From contig CAILKE010000004.1 of assembly GCA_903834765.1 (NCBI GenBank), forward strand, positions 338,014-402,013: 64,000 nt of DNA, in the 5' to 3' direction. This DNA is from an uncultured Bacteroidota bacterium. Lineage in GTDB: Bacteria; Bacteroidota; Bacteroidia; B-17B0; Aurantibacillaceae. Made by a program: the position numbers and the translations under genes. The notes beneath the pieces were generated by a model, which saw only the letters and a list, made by a program, of their open reading frames with translations, was not told the origin of the DNA and ran no database searches. Position 1 is the stretch's first letter. Every line of letters begins with the position of its first letter. This document shows positions 60,901-64,000 of the stretch, piece after piece.

Positions 60901-63677
60901 TTATTTCCTAAACCTAAATTAGATACACCTATTGTTGAGCCACCGCTTGGACTCCAACTATAAGTATAGCCAGCAGTTCCGCCTGTTGCAGTTACAGTTG
61001 CTCCGCCAGTTGGCGTACCACAACTTGATGTTGTTGTTGCTGTTATTATTGCGCTAAGCGCTGCTGTAGGCTGTGTAATCGTTAAAGTGCCTGTGCCTGG
61101 ACAAAGATTCGCGTCCTTTATTGCAACTGTATATATTCCTGCTGCTAACCCTGTTTGACTAGCTCCAGAAAGAGAACCAGGAGTCCAAGTATAAGTATAC
61201 GGACCAGTCCCGCCACTTGCATTAATAGTTGCCGAACCTGTATTTGCTCCAAAGCAATTAACATTAGTTTGCGAAGAAATTGCCATAGTTAAGGTTGCGC
61301 ATGTTGTCGTTGTACATTGAGGAATAGAGGCTAACGTGGTAAATGTAAAAGTTACACCAGATGCAACATCTTTTACTTTTATTGGAAATACTGAAGAAGA
61401 TGGCGCAACAACAGTAGTTCCTGAAGCAGTCCATGAAGGGACAGTTACTCCTGCACAGAGAAATGAACAGGCTCCTCCAAAACAACCACTACAATCTACT
61501 GATGTTGTAGTGCTAGCCCATGTATAAGTTCCGCCACCGCCAGATGCCGTTATTGATCCTGAGTTTAGGCATAATGTAACTGTTCCACAAGCGGAAACAT
61601 TTATTGTCGTTGTTCCAACTCCACAAGCTAAACTATAAGTAATAACGTGTGATCCAACACCTGCAGTAGCAGGATTAAAAATACCAGTTGAGGAGTTTGT
61701 AATGCCAGTTCCACTCCAAGTGCCACCTAATGTTGCTGCAGTTAAGTTAAAAGCTGGGTCTGTTAAACATTTAGAAGAAGGTTGACAAATATTAGCATCA
61801 CAACAAGTTAAAGATAGTATTGTTCCTGCTGATAAAGACGAAATGGATTGAATATATCCAGTTCGGGAAGCTGAACCAGAGTTACCTGTTGAGCCACATG
61901 CTATTACATCACCTCCGCTATTAACATGCACATCATATACATTAAATGGAACAGTTGCCGTTGCAAGTTGCACTAAAGCAGGACTAAATTTAGTTACTGC
62001 ATTTGTTGATCCAACATAGATATTACCGGCAGCATCAATGTCTATACCACTACAATTTACTGCTTTTTGCCCTAAGCTTGTTGTTGCTGCTCCACCAGGA
62101 ATAGCAACAGAAGCAATAATAGCAGCATTTGCAAGAGATCTTTTAAATAGTGTTGTTCCATTGTGAGTATAAACATAATTAACATCTGCACGTATAGCCA
62201 TAATCCCCGTGTTATCATATCGATAGTTTTCACATTTGTACGATAAGCCATGCGTACTTGTTGTTTTAAAGAAAGAGGCGTTGTTACCACATAATGTAAT
62301 ATTTTGATTAATATAGCCTATGGAATCTAAGGTTAGAAAGTAGTATCGACCATTTCCACACGGAGTAATTGACCTTACTTCTTGAATACTTGGAGGGAAG
62401 CCAAATGCAGAACCATAAGCAACAATTTTTGTAGTTAATACGGCTCCATTGCTTGTATTAATATCAAATATAGCTCCTCTTAAATTATCAGTTCCACCAA
62501 CAATTAGTTTTGTCTGATCACAATTAAAAGCAATATTCCAATATTCAACTAATGCGCCCCCTCCTACAGTCCATTGAAGCGCTCCAGCAGTATTTAGTTT
62601 AATAATGCCAGGAGTTGTTCCATTCGTTACATAAGAGTTTCCGGCATTATCGGTTGCAAAAGTTCCTATCCACGAAGTTGTGTCATAAGGGGTATTATAT
62701 GTCCATTGTATTGTGCCTGCTGCATTGTATTTTATTATCTGAACAGGAGTTACGCCTCCCATAATATAAACATTTCCTGCCCCATCTTTTTCACACTCCC
62801 AAACACAGTCCCAGTTACTTGTAAATGCAGGTGTTTGTGTCCACGGATCTATTATTAGGGTTTTCGTATTGTCGTACTTCTCTAATTGAAATGAAATCGT
62901 TTTTCCATTTTTTACAAATTTTGATGAAACAATTGAGTTTGTATTATTGCTATAAAATGAAAGTGGCGCATGATCAATAATATCTCCAAATTTGGTATCG
63001 ATGAGTACATCTCCATTGCTATTTAAAGAAACATGATTATCATATACCATTTTTACTAATGATGGGTCAGCCCCTGGATGCAAAGTAAGGGTGTATTTTA
63101 GTCCTCCTTTTTCCGAAAACACATATTCAATATCAATATTTGGATAAATGTTTTTATATGTTAATTTTTTGAAGCCTTTTGCGTTCGGAATGTTTTGGGA
63201 TGTATTATTTGAGTTCTTTAAATTGTAACAGTGATAATCGGTTGTTATATCTGTTGCCACAACATCTACATTAGAGTTTGCTCCTTGCCAAAGCATTGTT
63301 ACTTGATCTGTTTTTACCTTTAACTGATGTTCTTCTTTTTCATTTTTGACATAATCTTCAGGGCTTTTAAATTCAGCTCTTCTTTCACGCTCCATTTCAC
63401 GCTGGTCTTTTATTTTTTTCGATGTTACTAAAAAAGTATATGTAATACCTTTTTTAGTAAAAAATATTTTTTTCCCACCTTGATCTACCGCAAACAATAT
63501 CGGACTTGTATTTCCAAAAGAACTTGGAATAACGAATTGACCTTTGTTTTCGATAAATGAGTTTTGAAATCCAAATTTTGTTGACCAAGATGAGATAGAA
63601 TTTCCTTGAGCAACACAATTTAAAATAGACGAGAAACATATCGCGAAGGCAAGAATAAATTTTGAAATAAAGTTCAT
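57948..63677 (-). CDS. SprB-like repeat adhesin with T9SS type B sorting domain
   Basis: A 1909-residue secreted protein. After a signal peptide (ends CVAQG), residues ~30-280 form a DUF7948-like domain (FIENKGQFVIPSSFG). Residues ~290-620 contain repeat-like propeller segments (DGAGNVYIMGG, DNAGNSYVTNG). From ~800 to ~1105 and ~1286 to ~1670 come SprB repeats (NCFGANTGSATINASGGTGP style). They are split by a Gly/Asn-rich insert of about 180 residues. The last ~90 residues are a CHU_C/type B sorting domain (FIPSAFSPNDDGQND, FDRWGEKVFE). Relatives act as gliding adhesins or surface scaffolds. The downstream PorP/SprF gene is its likely partner. Confidence 0.92.
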   Translation of the reverse strand: MNFISKFILAFAICFSSILNCVAQGNSISSWSTKFGFQNSFIENKGQFVIPSSFGNTSPILFAVDQGGKKIFFTKKGITYTFLVTSKKIKDQREMERERRAEFKSPEDYVKNEKEEHQLKVKTDQVTMLWQGANSNVDVVATDITTDYHCYNLKNSNNTSQNIPNAKGFKKLTYKNIYPNIDIEYVFSEKGGLKYTLTLHPGADPSLVKMVYDNHVSLNSNGDVLIDTKFGDIIDHAPLSFYSNNTNSIVSSKFVKNGKTISFQLEKYDNTKTLIIDPWTQTPAFTSNWDCVWECEKDGAGNVYIMGGVTPVQIIKYNAAGTIQWTYNTPYDTTSWIGTFATDNAGNSYVTNGTTPGIIKLNTAGALQWTVGGGALVEYWNIAFNCDQTKLIVGGTDNLRGAIFDINTSNGAVLTTKIVAYGSAFGFPPSIQEVRSITPCGNGRYYFLTLDSIGYINQNITLCGNNASFFKTTSTHGLSYKCENYRYDNTGIMAIRADVNYVYTHNGTTLFKRSLANAAIIASVAIPGGAATTSLGQKAVNCSGIDIDAAGNIYVGSTNAVTKFSPALVQLATATVPFNVYDVHVNSGGDVIACGSTGNSGSASRTGYIQSISSLSAGTILSLTCCDANICQPSSKCLTDPAFNLTAATLGGTWSGTGITNSSTGIFNPATAGVGSHVITYSLACGVGTTTINVSACGTVTLCLNSGSITASGGGGTYTWASTTTSVDCSGCFGGACSFLCAGVTVPSWTASGTTVVAPSSSVFPIKVKDVASGVTFTFTTLASIPQCTTTTCATLTMAISSQTNVNCFGANTGSATINASGGTGPYTYTWTPGSLSGASQTGLAAGIYTVAIKDANLCPGTGTLTITQPTAALSAIITATTTSSCGTPTGGATVTATGGTAGYTYSWSPSGGSTIGVSNLGLGNNTVTVKDSKGCSQSAIANITSATGPTLSISSQTNVNCFGANTGTASVNAIGGTGPYNYTWTPGNLSGTSQSSLLAGIYTITVADANLCTKSITLSITQPTAALSAVISATTATGCGLNTGGATVTASGGTGGYTYSWSPSGGLTAGVSNLATGNNTVLVTDVKGCNVTAIATIPCSSFCQTNGNLAIFSNYDGGILTINVDQNIPNLKVGICTYEPIQVNFTGPFVGNVTQVIYAGFNSNQNNNNCGLGNFPTSITGVPSGIVTINPPMSPPLVGYSPVHNNGAGPWGGQMIGTAGNCDTTINGGGGNTPDEIVYYFQQATAGNLLFHQTQYNCWLNQTLNISAGGNCCILPPNSCPTISLSVISSLNVSCYGGINGAAAIAVNGSAGPYTYNWMPGNLTSASQTSLSAGTYTIHATDINQCAGTLTLTISQPTSALTAIISSTTATSCGLSSGGATVTASGGTAGYTYSWSPSGGTTIGVSNLSAGNNTVTVKDSKGCSQSAIAIITSATGPTLSITSQTNVNCFGANTGIANVNGIGGTGPYSYTWSPGNLSGSSQSSLTAGTYTINITDANLCVGSGTINISQPSLPISVFVSTSPTSCGNNIGSATVTPSGGTPAYTFSWSPTGGTASVASNLAAGNYSVKVTDSKGCFTTTLATITSSIGGPTLTVNSQTNVICNAALTGAASITASGTAGPYTYTWSPNGGNASSASGLAAGTYTVLVKDASTCINSITVTISQPTAISLSISSNPENCGASDGNASITSSGGTGALTTMWSTGSTNSSITGLSSGSYSVMVTDANGCTATSTAVIGISGSLAVSAGNGSTILIGESTTLNGVVPAGASVAWSPSGSLSCATCSVTFASPLVTTIYTITATLNGCSGTSTVIVIVDIPCGELFIPSAFSPNDDGQNDVLYVMGNCITNLEFLIFDRWGEKVFETSNPTIGWDGMFNGKKMDPATFAYYLKATVNGNDVNQKGSISIIK
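58690..61280 (-). repeat. Tandem coding repeats of the SprB-like adhesin
   Basis: The DNA holds repeats of roughly 430 bp, each encoding two alternating ~72-residue SprB units. One begins SQTNVNCFGANTG and the other TSSCGTPTGGATV or a close variant. A non-repeat insert (59820-60370) interrupts the array. Copies around 60400-61260 and 59150-59640 are similar enough that recombination between them is plausible. Confidence 0.8.
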
Positions 63678-63703
63678 GCGAATGAATTTTTAGTTTTAAT
63701 TAC

Positions 63704-63711
63704 CAAATATA
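63704..63711 (-). promoter_or_regulatory. -7 promoter element for the adhesin-PorP unit (TATATTTG, minus strand)
   Basis: An exact TAnnTTTG match 26 bp upstream of the adhesin start codon. Confidence 0.6.
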
Positions 63712-63733
63712 AAAATTTTGTAACATATAATTT

Positions 63734-63748
63734 AGGGGGGCGCCCCCT
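63734..63748. other. GC-only palindrome upstream of the adhesin promoter
   Basis: GGGGGCGCCCCC (63736-63747) is a perfect 12-bp palindrome in A/T-rich DNA, about 23 bp upstream of the -7 element. It may be a protein-binding site, the end of a terminator for the upstream OmpA-family gene, or a small repeat. Confidence 0.4.
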
Positions 63749-63831
63749 CAATATTTCAAGTATTTATTAAAACGCTTATAAAAAGCATTTTATTATTGAA
63801 AAGAAACTTAATTTCTAAGATAGTTCAAATT

Positions 63832-64000
63832 CTAGAACTTAGTAATTAAGAATTCCGTTCTTCTGTTAGCTTGATGTTCTTCTTCGGAGCATTGCGTTGT
63901 AATTTTGCCTTCACATTCACATTTGTTAATGAGTTTGCTTTCTCCATATCCTTTGCCAATGATTCTAGATTTTTCGACACCTTTAGACACTATATATGCT
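63832..64000 (-). CDS. OmpA-family protein, C-terminal end (cut by window edge)
   Basis: The last 55 codons of a gene that continues beyond the window. The translated end reads RIIGKGYGESKLINKCEC, then SEEEHQANRRTEFLITKF, the closing part of an OmpA C-terminal domain with the NRRTEF signature. It shares the strand of the adhesin gene and lies 154 bp upstream of it. The full-length protein cannot be judged here. Confidence 0.85.
   Translation of the reverse strand, partial: AYIVSKGVEKSRIIGKGYGESKLINKCECEGKITTQCSEEEHQANRRTEFLITKF

Noticed and set aside
58690..61280. CRISPR-like regular repeat spacing
   Set aside because: The repeats are in frame, encode SprB units and have no short identical direct repeats with unique spacers.

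Overview
The window is low-GC bacterial DNA from a member of the Bacteroidota. Evidence: many upstream regions carry the TAnnTTTG -7 promoter element of that phylum. There are type IX secretion (T9SS) cargo proteins with type A and type B C-terminal sorting domains, a PorP/SprF-family partner, an SprB-like repeat adhesin, a TonB-dependent receptor, a DUF5686 protein, ribosomal protein THX and an aryl-polyene/flexirubin-type ketosynthase operon. I cannot place it below phylum from this sequence. I saw no rRNA, tRNA, CRISPR array, insertion-sequence transposase or integrase.

Layout. 0-5 kb (minus): a secreted cytochrome c/copper-monooxygenase fusion, two tandem small lipoproteins (the 53-aa one is easily missed), a flavin-dependent halogenase-like enzyme and dprA. 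5-9 kb (plus): a TonB-dependent receptor, a Bax-inhibitor-1 family protein and a lipoprotein whose start codon lies inside a dispersed repeat. 9-15 kb (minus): hemW and a cytochrome c maturation cluster ccmB-C-D-E-F without ccmA. 15-21 kb: a sulfotransferase-like protein, a DUF5686 outer-membrane protein, a methyltransferase-glycosyltransferase fusion and a polysaccharide deacetylase, with two copies of a ~200-bp intergenic repeat. 21.3-26.4 kb (minus): an operon of two complete ketosynthases, two degenerate ketosynthase-like proteins, an acyl carrier protein and an embedded Fic enzyme. 26.4-37 kb: rpmF/yceD, metF, an OmpA-like lipoprotein, mscL, a polytopic membrane protein, a MacB-like permease, a CocE-type hydrolase, a Kelch/T9SS protein and a DUF2147 protein.

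37.2-46.1 kb (minus): sufE, then an apparent biosynthesis/export operon: ABC-2 ATPase and permease, discrete carrier protein, condensation-like acyltransferase, FAD oxidoreductase, AMP-forming ligase and a phosphodiesterase-TPR protein. It resembles an NRPS pathway dissected into single-domain proteins. 46-51 kb: dCMP deaminase, purE/purK, ribosomal protein THX, a C-terminal processing protease and a Lon-N-domain protein. 52-55 kb (minus): an exbB-exbD-exbD-tonB operon that would energise receptors such as the one at 5 kb. 55.8-63.7 kb (minus): a 5'-truncated T9SS cargo remnant, a PorP/SprF protein and a 1909-residue SprB-like adhesin. The window ends inside an OmpA-family gene.

The most unusual signal is a five-copy, 94-113-bp hairpin repeat family (8.3-8.5 kb, 44.0 kb, 55.5-55.7 kb). 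Its outer ends are conserved while its inner stem differs between sites and stays complementary. It always points the same way as the genes on both sides, and its terminal ATATGAAA supplies the start codon of two different genes.
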